From Halobacteria archaeon HArc-gm2 (lineage in GTDB: Archaea > Halobacteriota > Halobacteria > Halobacteriales > Haloarculaceae): a DNA stretch of 64,000 nt. The stretch spans positions 386,165 through 450,164 of the forward strand of contig JAOPKE010000004.1 in the NCBI GenBank assembly GCA_025517465.1, given 5' to 3'. The position numbers and the translations under genes are program-made. The notes beneath the pieces are model-generated. The model was given only the letters and a program-made list of their open reading frames with translations. It was not told the origin of the DNA and did no database searches. Below are positions 51,028 to 60,095 of the stretch, one piece after another (position 1 is the first letter of the stretch; each line of letters begins with the position of its first letter).

Positions 51028-52866
51028 GTGTACGACCTCGAACGATACCTCAACGTTCGGAGCGCTTACGGCGCCACGTTCGGCCCGGACGGACAACTCT
51101 CCTTCCGGATGGACACGACGGGCGTCCCGCAGGTCTGGACCCTCGACGAGTCCGGTTCCTGGCCCGAACAGCGGACGTTCTACGACGAACCGGTCTCCTT
51201 CGCTTCCTACTCGCCCGAACGCCCGGAACTGATCTTCGGGATGGACGAGGGCGGGAACGAGCGGCTGCAGTTCTACCGGCTGGACGACGACGGGCAGATG
51301 CACTCGCTCACCGCACGACCCGACGCAAAACACAGATGGGGCGGCTGGAGCCACGACGGCGAGCGCTTCGCCTTCGCCGCCAACCGCCGGGACGAGTCGG
51401 TGTTCGACGTGTACGTCCAGGACCGGGACGCTGTGGGTGCCGATGCCGAGTTGATTCTGGAGGGTGACGGCTGGCTCTCGATGGCCGGCTGGTCGCCCGA
51501 CAACGACAAACTACTGGTCACCGAGGCCTACTCGAACTTCGACCAGGACGTCTACGTCCTCGACGTCGAGTCGGGCGACCTCGACCATCTCACGCCTCAC
51601 GAGGGCGACGTCCGGTACCAGAGCGCGGAGTGGGCGCCAGACGGCGACGGGTTCTACCTCGTCACCGACCGCGATAGCGACACGCTGAATCTCGCGTATC
51701 TGGGACTCGACGGAACGCTGGAGACCGTCGCCGAAGGCGAAGGGTGGAACGTAGACGGCGTCTCCGTCGACCAGGAGTCGAATCAGATCGCCTACTCCCG
51801 GAACGTCGAGGGGTACAACGAACTCACCGTCGGCGAGATAACGGGTCCGACAACCATCGACCGCTTCCCCGAACCGGACCTCCCCGGCGGCATCGCCGGC
51901 GGCGTCTCGTGGGGGCCGGACGGCGAGCGATTCGCCGTCACCGTCACCGGCAGAACGGTCAACACCAACGTCTTCGTCGTCGAGACGGACACTGGCGAAG
52001 CCGAGCGCTGGACCTACGCAGCGACCGCTGGCATCCCGGAGTCCACCTTCGTCGCGCCCGAGGTGGTCCGATTCGAGAGCTTCGATGGCCGTGAGATTCC
52101 GGCGTTCTTCTCGCTGCCCGACGGCGCCGCGACCGACGGCGACGCCGCCAACGACGCGACGGGGACCGTCGGAGGGGGAACCGGCGAGACGCCCGTCATC
52201 GTCGACATCCACGGCGGCCCGGAGAGCCAGCGCCGCCCTTCCTTCTCCGGACTCACCCAGTACTTCCTCTCGCAGGGGTACGCCGTCTTCGAGCCGAACG
52301 TACGCGGGTCGACGGGCTACGGGACCGAGTATACCCGGCTCGACGACGTGGAAAACCGAATGGACAGCGTGAGAGACATCGAAGCGGGCGTCGAGTGGCT
52401 TCACGACCACCCGGCGGTCGACCCCGACCGAATCGTGGCGATGGGCGGTTCCTACGGCGGGTTCATGGTGCTCGCGGCGATGACCGAGTACCCCGATCTG
52501 TGGGCGGCGGGCGTCGACGTCGTGGGTATCGCCAACTTCGTCACGTTCCTGGAAAACACGGGCGACTGGCGCCGGTCGCTCCGGGAGGCCGAGTACGGGT
52601 CGCTCGAGGACGACCGCGAGTTCCTCGAATCCATCTCGCCAATCCACAGCGCGGACCAGATCGACGCGCCGCTGTTCGTCCTCCACGGCGCGAACGACCC
52701 GCGCGTTCCCGTGGGCGAGGCCGAACAGATCGTCGAGGAAGTCCGCGAGCAGGGCGTCCCCGTCGAGAAACTGATCTTCGACGACGAGGGTCACGGGATC
52801 AGCAAGCGGGAGAATCGTATCGAGGCCTACACCAGCGTCGTCGAATTTCTATCCAGACACGTCTAG
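51028..52866 (+). CDS. S9-family prolyl oligopeptidase-like peptidase
   Basis: This 612-residue protein has an N-terminal beta-propeller (residues ~20-330, repeated WxPDG-type turns such as SHDGERFAF, SPDNDKLL and APDGDGFYLV) and a C-terminal alpha/beta-hydrolase. The triad is Ser in MGGSYGGFM, Asp in LHGANDPRVP, and His in DDEGHGISK. No signal peptide is seen. The GTG at 51028 was chosen since a TATA box lies ~27 bp upstream; a longer frame to 50569 overlaps the halogenase gene. Confidence 0.92.
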   Translation: MYDLERYLNVRSAYGATFGPDGQLSFRMDTTGVPQVWTLDESGSWPEQRTFYDEPVSFASYSPERPELIFGMDEGGNERLQFYRLDDDGQMHSLTARPDAKHRWGGWSHDGERFAFAANRRDESVFDVYVQDRDAVGADAELILEGDGWLSMAGWSPDNDKLLVTEAYSNFDQDVYVLDVESGDLDHLTPHEGDVRYQSAEWAPDGDGFYLVTDRDSDTLNLAYLGLDGTLETVAEGEGWNVDGVSVDQESNQIAYSRNVEGYNELTVGEITGPTTIDRFPEPDLPGGIAGGVSWGPDGERFAVTVTGRTVNTNVFVVETDTGEAERWTYAATAGIPESTFVAPEVVRFESFDGREIPAFFSLPDGAATDGDAANDATGTVGGGTGETPVIVDIHGGPESQRRPSFSGLTQYFLSQGYAVFEPNVRGSTGYGTEYTRLDDVENRMDSVRDIEAGVEWLHDHPAVDPDRIVAMGGSYGGFMVLAAMTEYPDLWAAGVDVVGIANFVTFLENTGDWRRSLREAEYGSLEDDREFLESISPIHSADQIDAPLFVLHGANDPRVPVGEAEQIVEEVREQGVPVEKLIFDDEGHGISKRENRIEAYTSVVEFLSRHV

Positions 52867-52949
52867 TACGAAATCGACAGACTGCGAACCTTTTTCTCGT
52901 GTTGAGACGACGAGATGGATTTATCCTTATCCGGCAGCGAGTATCCGGC

Positions 52950-53426
52950 ATGGGATGTGATGGGACGATGCAGGACCGGGTCGGTGCCGGTATCGAGCGA
53001 CTGGAGGAACGCTTCGGCTCGTTTCCCGTCAACCAGACGACGCTGACGGTCCCAGAGCCCGACTACGAGACGGCGCGCGAGCGCGCCGACGCGGGCGCCA
53101 TCGACGTCTACGTGAGAGTGTACGACGACGAGGGCGACGCGCTGCACCTCGGCGACGACCGGGACTGTCCAGTGCCGCGGTGCGTGGCCAGGTCAGACGA
53201 ATCTCTCGCCATCGCCGTCGCGAGGACAGTTCGACGGGAGTCCGGCGCCGAGGTGAGCCTCGACGAGGTAGCGCGGGCGACCATCGCCGGCGTCAACAAC
53301 GAGGCCGATTCCGACGCGCCGACCGTCTACCGATTGATAGCACTCCTCGACGCGACGTACGTGCGCGGTACCGTGGAGAACGCGGCGTGGGCGTCCGAGA
53401 CGCCCGCGATTCCGGAGTACGTCTAG
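52950..53426 (+). CDS. Nudix-like haloarchaeal protein
   Basis: This ~158-residue protein (ATG 52950; a second ATG at 52968 is possible) has the strand order of a Nudix fold (AIDVYVRVYDDEGDALHL, AVARTVRRESGAEVSLDEVARATI), but the Gx5Ex7REUxEExGU box is not intact (RTVRRESGAEVS instead). It may be a degenerate family member. The function is not known. It lies 83 bp after the S9 gene. Confidence 0.6.
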   Translation: MGCDGTMQDRVGAGIERLEERFGSFPVNQTTLTVPEPDYETARERADAGAIDVYVRVYDDEGDALHLGDDRDCPVPRCVARSDESLAIAVARTVRRESGAEVSLDEVARATIAGVNNEADSDAPTVYRLIALLDATYVRGTVENAAWASETPAIPEYV

Positions 53427-53458
53427 TTCTTAGCGGGTGGCTAGTCCTTCGCTGCTGG

Positions 53459-54517
53459 CTAGATAACGCCCGTCACCGTCGCCGCCTCGATAGCGGCCGG
53501 TTCGTTGACGCCGTCGCCGAGGATGGTGTAGCGGTCGCGAATCTGGTGGGCCGTCGTCAGCGCCTCGATGACGGTGTCCTCGGCGATGCCCAGGTCGTCG
53601 GCCGTGGTCGGCGCGCCGATGGCCTCGAGAGCGTCGTGGACGTCGTGCCACTGGCCCTTCGCGCCCGTGTGCAGGTACTCGGTCATTATCGCACCGACGC
53701 CGACCTGGTGACCGTGGAGCGCCGGCTCGGGCGCGATGCGGTCGAGCTGGTGGGAGAAGAGGTGTTCCGCGCCCGACGCGGGTCGCGAGGAGTCTGCGAT
53801 GGACATCGCGACGCCCGAGGAGACGAGCGCCTTGACGACGATCCAGGCCGACTCTTCGAGGCCCTGCTTGATCGACCCGGCGTTCTCGACGAGCATCTCC
53901 GCGGTCATCTGCGAGAGCGTCCCCGCGTACTCGTGGTACTCGACGTTCTTCAGGCGGTTAGCGAGCTGCCAGTCGCGGACGGCCGTGAAGTTCGAGATGA
54001 TGTCGGCACAGCCCGCCGTCGTCAGCTCCCAGGGCGCGTCGGCGATGATCTCCGTGTCGGCGACGACGGCCAGCGGCGGCTCGCTCGCCACGCTGTGGCG
54101 CGTGTCGCCCTCCGGCACCGACCCGCGACCCGAGACGATGCCGTCGTGACTCGCCGCCGTCGGCACGGAGACGAACCCCAGGTCCAGGTCTTCGGCGGCC
54201 ATCTTTGCGATGTCGATGGCCTTGCCGCCGCCGACGCCCAGCAGGAACCCGGCGTCGACCTCCTCGGCCGTCTCGATGACGCGCTCGACGGCGCCGAAGC
54301 TCGCCGTCTCGACGATGACCTCGGCCGGGTCCTGGCCACGCTCCTCGAACTGCGCGAAGACGCGCTCGCCCGCCACCTCGTGGGGCGTCGGACTGGAGAC
54401 CACCAGCGGGCGCCCCGAGAGGTGGACGTCCTCGACGGCGTCGACAGTCTGCCCGATGACGCCGTGGCCCACCACGACGTTCCGCGGCAGCCGGATCCAC
54501 GTCGCTTTGTCGAACAT
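53459..54517 (-). CDS. egsA: NAD(P)-dependent glycerol-1-phosphate dehydrogenase
   Basis: This 352-residue protein makes sn-glycerol-1-phosphate, the backbone of archaeal ether lipids. Features are FLLGVGGGKAIDIAKMAA (NAD site, residues ~90-107), SVPTAASHDGIVSG (~119-132), and metal-ligand stretches GCADIISNF and HGHQVGVG. The length is usual. It converges with the Nudix-like gene. Confidence 0.95.
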   Translation of the reverse strand: MFDKATWIRLPRNVVVGHGVIGQTVDAVEDVHLSGRPLVVSSPTPHEVAGERVFAQFEERGQDPAEVIVETASFGAVERVIETAEEVDAGFLLGVGGGKAIDIAKMAAEDLDLGFVSVPTAASHDGIVSGRGSVPEGDTRHSVASEPPLAVVADTEIIADAPWELTTAGCADIISNFTAVRDWQLANRLKNVEYHEYAGTLSQMTAEMLVENAGSIKQGLEESAWIVVKALVSSGVAMSIADSSRPASGAEHLFSHQLDRIAPEPALHGHQVGVGAIMTEYLHTGAKGQWHDVHDALEAIGAPTTADDLGIAEDTVIEALTTAHQIRDRYTILGDGVNEPAAIEAATVTGVI

Positions 54518-54700
54518 ACTCCTCTCTTACCGGGGATAGGTGAAAACCTACTGGTGTCCAGGGCCCGGGAGAGCGTAAATGCCGGACCGCTCTCGGCACG
54601 TAGTCCCCCACGATCGTTCATGCCGATTCAGCCCACCAAACGATCGCCCGCGGTCGGTAAAAGCTTCATAACAAACCACTCTCGGTGCGACTGATCGGTC

Positions 54701-54823
54701 ATGGGATGCATCAACTGTGACACCGACGGAACCGCGTACACCCTTCGAGCGCACGTCGAGGAGACCGAGTCGAACGTCGACCTGGCCTTCTGCTCGACTG
54801 ACTGCCTCGAAGAGTGGGTGTAG
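54701..54823 (+). CDS. 40-residue zinc-finger mini-protein
   Basis: A short frame encodes MGCINCDTDGTAYTLRAHV, continuing to a second cysteine pair FCSTDCLEEWV. The pattern Cys-x2-Cys ... Cys-x3-Cys fits a TRASH/DUF7576-like zinc finger. A TATA-like CTTCATAAC lies ~30 bp upstream. It follows egsA on the opposite strand. Such mini zinc-fingers are common in haloarchaea. Confidence 0.65.
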   Translation: MGCINCDTDGTAYTLRAHVEETESNVDLAFCSTDCLEEWV

Positions 54824-55105
54824 TCGGTCAGGAGCGATTCTCGGACGCCGTGTTCGGTCACGCGTAGCCTGGGGCCTGCTGGGCAGCCCCTGCTGAGCGA
54901 GCGAAGCGTCGAGTGATTCAGATTTTCCGACCCGTCTTCACTAACCGGTTGCTAACGGTCGGCGACGTATCGACCAGAGGGTGGCAAAGCCGTCGCCGTG
55001 ACCACGATCTCGAACACATCGAACGTCCTCGGGCCGATCGAACGAGCCCACGATTGGGCACGTGCAGAAACAGTCGAAAGCGAACGAACGGAGCTGTCCG
55101 GTCCC
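54824..55105. other. non-coding gap before the second MITE
   Basis: No gene is seen. The composition is less GC-rich than its neighbours. Confidence 0.4.
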
Positions 55106-55108
55106 TCA

Positions 55109-55215
55109 TAGTGGTGGTTGTAACTATTTTTAAGGGGCAGACACTACCAGTGGTGAATCGGAGCTGAACCGGCCGGTTGCGAAGAGACACCGGTAAAGAA
55201 TTACAACCACCACTA
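55109..55215. mobile_element. 107-bp MITE at the gltB stop codon
   Basis: The ends TAGTGGTGGTTGTAAC and TTACAACCACCACTA are perfect inverted repeats. TCA flanks both sides (55106-55108 and 55216-55218). The right-hand TCA is the gltB stop codon read in reverse. The family resemblance to the MITE at 40447-40526 covers both ends and a CCGGTAA block near the right end. Confidence 0.78.
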
Positions 55216-58200
55216 TCAGTCGTCGCTCTGGGCGGCGAAGTCGGCGTCGTTGCCGTCGGCGGTCGGCGTCGCGGCCTCGGGCAGTTCGTTGCGCACGTCG
55301 TGGCGGTCGCCCTCGGCGATGATCTCCGCGTAGGCGTCGGGGAGGACGCGGACGAAGTCCGAGACGGCCTCGTCCCAGTCGTCGAGGAGTTCGTTCGCGC
55401 GGTCCGAGTCGGTGTAGGCCGCGTGGTTCTCGACCAGTCGGGTGATCATGGCCTCGTCCTTCGGTTCGAGCGTCGTCGAGAGCGACGCCATCCCGGTGTT
55501 GGCCTTCGGTTCGAGTTCGTCGTCGGGGTCGTAGACGTAGGCGACACCGCCGGACATGCCGGCCGCGAAGTTCTTGCCCGTTCCCCCGAGAACGACGACG
55601 GCGCCGCCGGTCATGTACTCGCAGCCGTGGTCGCCGACGCCCTCGACGACGCCTTTGACGCCGGAGTTGCGGACGCCGAAACGCTCGCCGGCCATCCCGT
55701 TGACGTACAGTTCGCCGTCGGTCGCGCCGTAGAGCGCGACGTTACCGACGAGGATGTTCTCGGCGGCGTCGTAGCCGGCGGCCTCGGGCGTCCGGACGAT
55801 CAGTTTCCCGCCGGAGAGACCCTTGCCGACGTAGTCGTTGGCGGTGCCGACGAGGTTCATCGTGACGCCGCTCTGGAGGAAGGCACCGAAGGACTGGCCC
55901 GCGGAGCCGTCGAAGTCGACCTGGATGGTGTCGTCCGGGAGTCCGGGGACGCCGTGGGCCCGGGTGATGCGATTCGACAGCGTCGCGCCGACGGCGCGGT
56001 CAGCGTTGTCCACGTCCGTCGCGATAGTGACCGGCTCACCGCGTTCGAGCGCGGGTTCGGCCGCGTCGACGAGGTCCCAGTCGAGTTGCTCGTCGACGTC
56101 GTGGTTCTGCTCGCGGGTCTTGTAGGCGTCGTCGTCGCCCGCGGGTTCGGCCAGCAATCCGGAGAGGTCGAGCTTCTTCGCCTTGGGGTTCTCGACGTCG
56201 TCGCGCTGGCGGAGGACGTCGACCTGGCCGACCATCTCGTCGACGGTGGCGAAGCCGAGTTCGGCCATTATCTCCCGGAGTTCCTCGGCGACGAACGTCA
56301 TGTAGTTGATGACGTGCTGGGGCTCACCGGGGAAGCGCTCGCGGAGCGTCTCGTTCTGGGTGGCGATGCCGACCGGGCAGGTGTTCTCGTGGCACTGGCG
56401 GGCCATCACGCAGCCGGAGGTGACCATCGACGCGGTCCCGAAGGTGTACCCCTCGGCGCCCAGCAGCGTCGCGACGGCGACGTCGCGGCCGGTCTTCATC
56501 CCGCCGTCGGTGGTGACCTTGATGCGCGAGCGCAGGCCCGTCGCGCGGAGCATCTGGTTGGCCTCGGAGAGTCCGAGCTCCCACGGGAGGCCGACGTTCT
56601 TGATGGACGTCTTGGGCGAGGCGCCGGTCCCGCCGGAGTGGCCCGAGATGTGGACCACGTCGGCGTTGGCCTTGGCGACGCCGGCGGCGATGGTGCCGAT
56701 ACCGTCCTCGGCGACCAGCTTGACGTTGATGTCGGCCTCCGGGTTGCCGGCCTTCAGGTCGTGGATGAGTTGCTTGAGGTCCTCGATGGAGTAGATGTCG
56801 TGCTGGGGCGGCGGGGAGATGAGGCCGACGCCCGGCGTCGAGTGGCGCACGTGGGCGATCATCTCGTTGACTTTCTTGCCCGGCAGATGGCCACCCTCGC
56901 CGGGCTTGGAGCCCTGGGCCATCTTGATCTGCAGTTCGTCCGCCGAGGTGAGGTAGCCAGAGGTGACCCCGAAGCGTCCGGAGGCGACCTGCTTGGTCGA
57001 ACACTCCTTCTCGGTGCCGAACCGCTCCGGCGGTTCGCCGCCCTCGCCGGTGTTGGAGGTGGCGTCGAGGCGGTTCATCGCGATGGCGTTGTTCTCGTGC
57101 ATCTCCGGCGAGAGACTCCCGAGGCTCATCGCGGCCGTCTCGAACCGTTTCACGATGTCCTCGACTGGTTCGACCTCCTCGATGGAAATCGACTCCCGGG
57201 ACCCGTCGTCGAATTCCAGCAGCCCGCGCAGCGTCTGGAGGTTCTGCTGCTGGTCGTTGATCTGCTCGGCGAACTCCTGGTACTGCTCGTAGTCGCCGGT
57301 GCGGACCGCCTGCTGGAGCGCGCCGACGGTGCTCGGGTTCCACTGATGGTGGATGCCGTTCGAGCGGAACTCGTACTCGCCCTGGCGCTCCATCTCCGGG
57401 TCATCGTCGCTCCAGGCGACCTCGTGACGATGGAGCAAGTCCTCCTCGACGTCCTCGACGTCGATGCCGCCGGTGCGGCAGGTGGTGCCCTCGAAGTACT
57501 CGGCGACGAAGTCCGAGTCGAGACCGACGGCCTCGAAGATCTGGGCGCCCTGGTACGATTCGACCGTCGAGATGCCCATGCGGGCCATCGTCTTCAGCAG
57601 ACCGTCCTCGACGGCCTTGACGTACGACCGGATCGCCCTGTCGGTGTCGGCGCCGTCCGGTCCGGCGACCAGGTCCTCGATGGTCTGGTAGGCCATGTAG
57701 GGGTTGACCGCGCCGGCGCCGTAGCCGACAAGCGTCGCGACGTGGTGGGTGGCGCGCGGGTCACCGGACTCGACGACGAGGCCGACGTGGTTGCGCAGAC
57801 CGTTGCGGACGAGGTGGTGATGGACGCCGCCCACCGCGAGCAGGCTCGGTATGGGAACCCGGTCGGGGCCGGCGTTCCGGTCCGAGAGGACCACGACGTC
57901 GTATTCGGTCGCGGCATCGGTCGCTTCCTCGCGGACGGACTCGACGGCCGCTTCGAGGTCGGTCTCGCTCTCGTCGTAGGTGATGTCGACGACCGCCGTC
58001 GAGAGTCCGTTGGCGTCCAGTTCCTTGATCGCGGTCGTCTCCTCGTCGGTGAGAATCGGCGAGTCGAGCACGAGCTGTCGGGCGTGTTCGGGCGACTCGT
58101 CCAGGATGTTGCGCTGGTAGCCGAGTCGCGACTCCAGCGAGGTGACGAGTTCCTCGCGGATGTTGTCCAGCGGCGGGTTCGTCACCTGGGCGAAGAGCTG

Positions 58201-59823
58201 TTTGAAGTAGGTGAACAGCGGGCGGTTGAACTGCGAGAGGACGGACAGCGGCGTGTCGTCGCCCATCGAGCCGACGGGGTCCTTGCCCTTGTGGGCCATC
58301 GGTTCGATGAGGTGGTCGACCTCGTCGTACGTGTAGCCGTAGGCGGCCTGGTGGCTCCGGAGGTCGTCGACTGCTGCGCGTGGAAGCGGGTCAGCCCGGT
58401 CGGTGAGGTCGTCGAGGTGAACTTGCTCTTCGGCGACCCACTCGCCGTACTTCTCGTCGGTAATGTCCTCGAACACTTCCTCGTCGGGGATGACGCGGCC
58501 CTCTGCGGGGTCAGCGAGGAAACACTGGCCTGGCTGGAGTCGCCCGCGTTCGGCGATCTCCTCCGGGCTGTGGTCGAGCGCGCCGGCCTCTGAGGCCATC
58601 ACGAGCGTGTTGTCCGCGAGCACGTCGTAGCGGCACGGGCGCAGGCCGTTTCGGTCGAGTACGGCTCCGATGCGTTCCCCGTCGGTCGCCGCGACGAGCG
58701 CGGGGCCGTCCCACGGTTCGACGAGCGAGGCGTGGTAGTCGTAGAAGTCACGACGGTCGCCCTGGACGTCGTTCAACTCGCCGCGCCAGGCCTCCGGGAC
58801 GAGCATCCGGAGCGCGTGGGGGAGGTCCCGACCGCCCTGGAGCAGGAGTTCGAGGGCGTTGTCGACGCTGGCGGTGTCGGACTGTTCGGGGTCGTCGATG
58901 ATCGGCTTGATCTTCTCTATCTCTGCTCGCGTTTCGTCACCGCTCGCTCGTTCGTCGGCGCTTCGCGCCGACCGGTCCCCAAAGGCGTCGCTCGCGATAT
59001 CCGTCTCGCGTGCGCGCATCCAGTTGATGTTGCCCTGGATGGTGTTGAACTCGCCGTTGTGGATGATGTTCCGGTACGGATGGGCGAGGTGCCAGGCACC
59101 GAGCGTGTTCGTCGAGAAACGCGCGTGGACGAGTGCGAACGTCGATTCCATGCGCTCGTCGGTCAGGTCGGGGAAGTACGTCGGTAGCTGCTCCGCAGTG
59201 AGAAGCCCCTTGTAGACGATGGTTTCGCGGTCGAGCGAGCAGACGTAGAAGCGCTCGTGACCCGGCGGTTGCTCCGCCTCGACGGTGTTCTCCAGGACGC
59301 GCCGGGCGACGTACAGGCGTCTATCGAACGCCTCACCGGTCAGCCCGTCGGTCGAGCGGACGAACACCTGCATCACGGACGGTTCGGATTCCAGTGCGGT
59401 CGCACCGATCTCCTCGTTGTTCGTGGGGACGGTTCGCCAGGCGACGACGTCGAGGCCCTCGTCGGCGAACGCGGACTCGACGACGCCCACAAGTTCTGCG
59501 GCGGCGTCCTGGTCCTGCGGGAGGAAGAGGGTGCCGACGGCGTACTCGCCGGGTTCGCCCAGGTCCTCGTCGACCTCCTCGACGAAGAACTCGTGGGGCA
59601 ACTGGAGCATGATCCCGGCGCCGTCGCCGGTGTTCTCCTCGGCACCGGTGGTGCCGCGGTGCTCCAGGTTCGCGAGCAGTTCGAGCCCGTCCTGTACGAC
59701 CCAGTGTTCGGAGCCGCCGTCGAGGTCCATGACGACCCCGACGCCACAGTTCGACCGTTCGTCGGTGGGGTCCGCGAGCCCTGCGGCGCCCGTGGCCTCA
59801 CCAGTAGCGTCTTCTCCAGTCAT
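55216..59823 (-). CDS. gltB: glutamate synthase, large subunit
   Basis: This 1535-residue protein makes glutamate from glutamine and 2-oxoglutarate. The N-terminal amidotransferase starts at Cys 26 in DERSNCGVGVV after a short propeptide. The FMN and central domain is followed by the 3Fe-4S cluster cysteines GCVMARQCHENTCPVG near residue 1140. The C-terminal part is the GXGXG-repeat domain (MTGGAVVVLGGTGKNFAAG). An in-frame palindrome-rich insertion lies near residue 285-305. The stop codon coincides with a MITE target repeat. No gltD partner is seen. Confidence 0.95.
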   Translation of the reverse strand: MTGEDATGEATGAAGLADPTDERSNCGVGVVMDLDGGSEHWVVQDGLELLANLEHRGTTGAEENTGDGAGIMLQLPHEFFVEEVDEDLGEPGEYAVGTLFLPQDQDAAAELVGVVESAFADEGLDVVAWRTVPTNNEEIGATALESEPSVMQVFVRSTDGLTGEAFDRRLYVARRVLENTVEAEQPPGHERFYVCSLDRETIVYKGLLTAEQLPTYFPDLTDERMESTFALVHARFSTNTLGAWHLAHPYRNIIHNGEFNTIQGNINWMRARETDIASDAFGDRSARSADERASGDETRAEIEKIKPIIDDPEQSDTASVDNALELLLQGGRDLPHALRMLVPEAWRGELNDVQGDRRDFYDYHASLVEPWDGPALVAATDGERIGAVLDRNGLRPCRYDVLADNTLVMASEAGALDHSPEEIAERGRLQPGQCFLADPAEGRVIPDEEVFEDITDEKYGEWVAEEQVHLDDLTDRADPLPRAAVDDLRSHQAAYGYTYDEVDHLIEPMAHKGKDPVGSMGDDTPLSVLSQFNRPLFTYFKQLFAQVTNPPLDNIREELVTSLESRLGYQRNILDESPEHARQLVLDSPILTDEETTAIKELDANGLSTAVVDITYDESETDLEAAVESVREEATDAATEYDVVVLSDRNAGPDRVPIPSLLAVGGVHHHLVRNGLRNHVGLVVESGDPRATHHVATLVGYGAGAVNPYMAYQTIEDLVAGPDGADTDRAIRSYVKAVEDGLLKTMARMGISTVESYQGAQIFEAVGLDSDFVAEYFEGTTCRTGGIDVEDVEEDLLHRHEVAWSDDDPEMERQGEYEFRSNGIHHQWNPSTVGALQQAVRTGDYEQYQEFAEQINDQQQNLQTLRGLLEFDDGSRESISIEEVEPVEDIVKRFETAAMSLGSLSPEMHENNAIAMNRLDATSNTGEGGEPPERFGTEKECSTKQVASGRFGVTSGYLTSADELQIKMAQGSKPGEGGHLPGKKVNEMIAHVRHSTPGVGLISPPPQHDIYSIEDLKQLIHDLKAGNPEADINVKLVAEDGIGTIAAGVAKANADVVHISGHSGGTGASPKTSIKNVGLPWELGLSEANQMLRATGLRSRIKVTTDGGMKTGRDVAVATLLGAEGYTFGTASMVTSGCVMARQCHENTCPVGIATQNETLRERFPGEPQHVINYMTFVAEELREIMAELGFATVDEMVGQVDVLRQRDDVENPKAKKLDLSGLLAEPAGDDDAYKTREQNHDVDEQLDWDLVDAAEPALERGEPVTIATDVDNADRAVGATLSNRITRAHGVPGLPDDTIQVDFDGSAGQSFGAFLQSGVTMNLVGTANDYVGKGLSGGKLIVRTPEAAGYDAAENILVGNVALYGATDGELYVNGMAGERFGVRNSGVKGVVEGVGDHGCEYMTGGAVVVLGGTGKNFAAGMSGGVAYVYDPDDELEPKANTGMASLSTTLEPKDEAMITRLVENHAAYTDSDRANELLDDWDEAVSDFVRVLPDAYAEIIAEGDRHDVRNELPEAATPTADGNDADFAAQSDD

Positions 59824-60095
59824 CTACCCGTACGTTGATTCCATCGATAAAGAGCGTACTCCTGAAGGTATTAGGGTTGTACTATCACATTTAAGGCCAT
59901 ATATATCTATCACGGTAAATCACCACGATCGGACCGGTGATCGCAGTCGACGGGGAGCAGCCAGCCACGTGAAAAGAAAGAACAGACACCAACTTCAACC
60001 TGATGTCGACAAATAGTCGCAACTGACTAGTGGAATTGTTCGAACGTCAAAAGAGCTGGAGAGTTATCTGCGCAGGCCGGCAGGGAAACGGCCGG
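59824..60095. promoter_or_regulatory. gltB upstream region and gdh downstream region
   Basis: AT-rich sequence before gltB includes CATTTAAGGCCATATATATC (59888-59907), which on the minus strand gives a TTTAA-type box ~65-75 bp before the start. ATCTATC (59905-59911) equals one half of the dyad upstream of gdh. Directly after the gdh stop, GCCGGC at 60076-60081 and 60091-60096 can form a small hairpin. Confidence 0.45.

Noticed and set aside
55177-58593. 1138-residue open frame on the plus strand
   Set aside because: It is antisense to gltB, which has full family motifs. High G+C gives long antisense frames; the translation is Val/Asp/Arg-biased without motifs.
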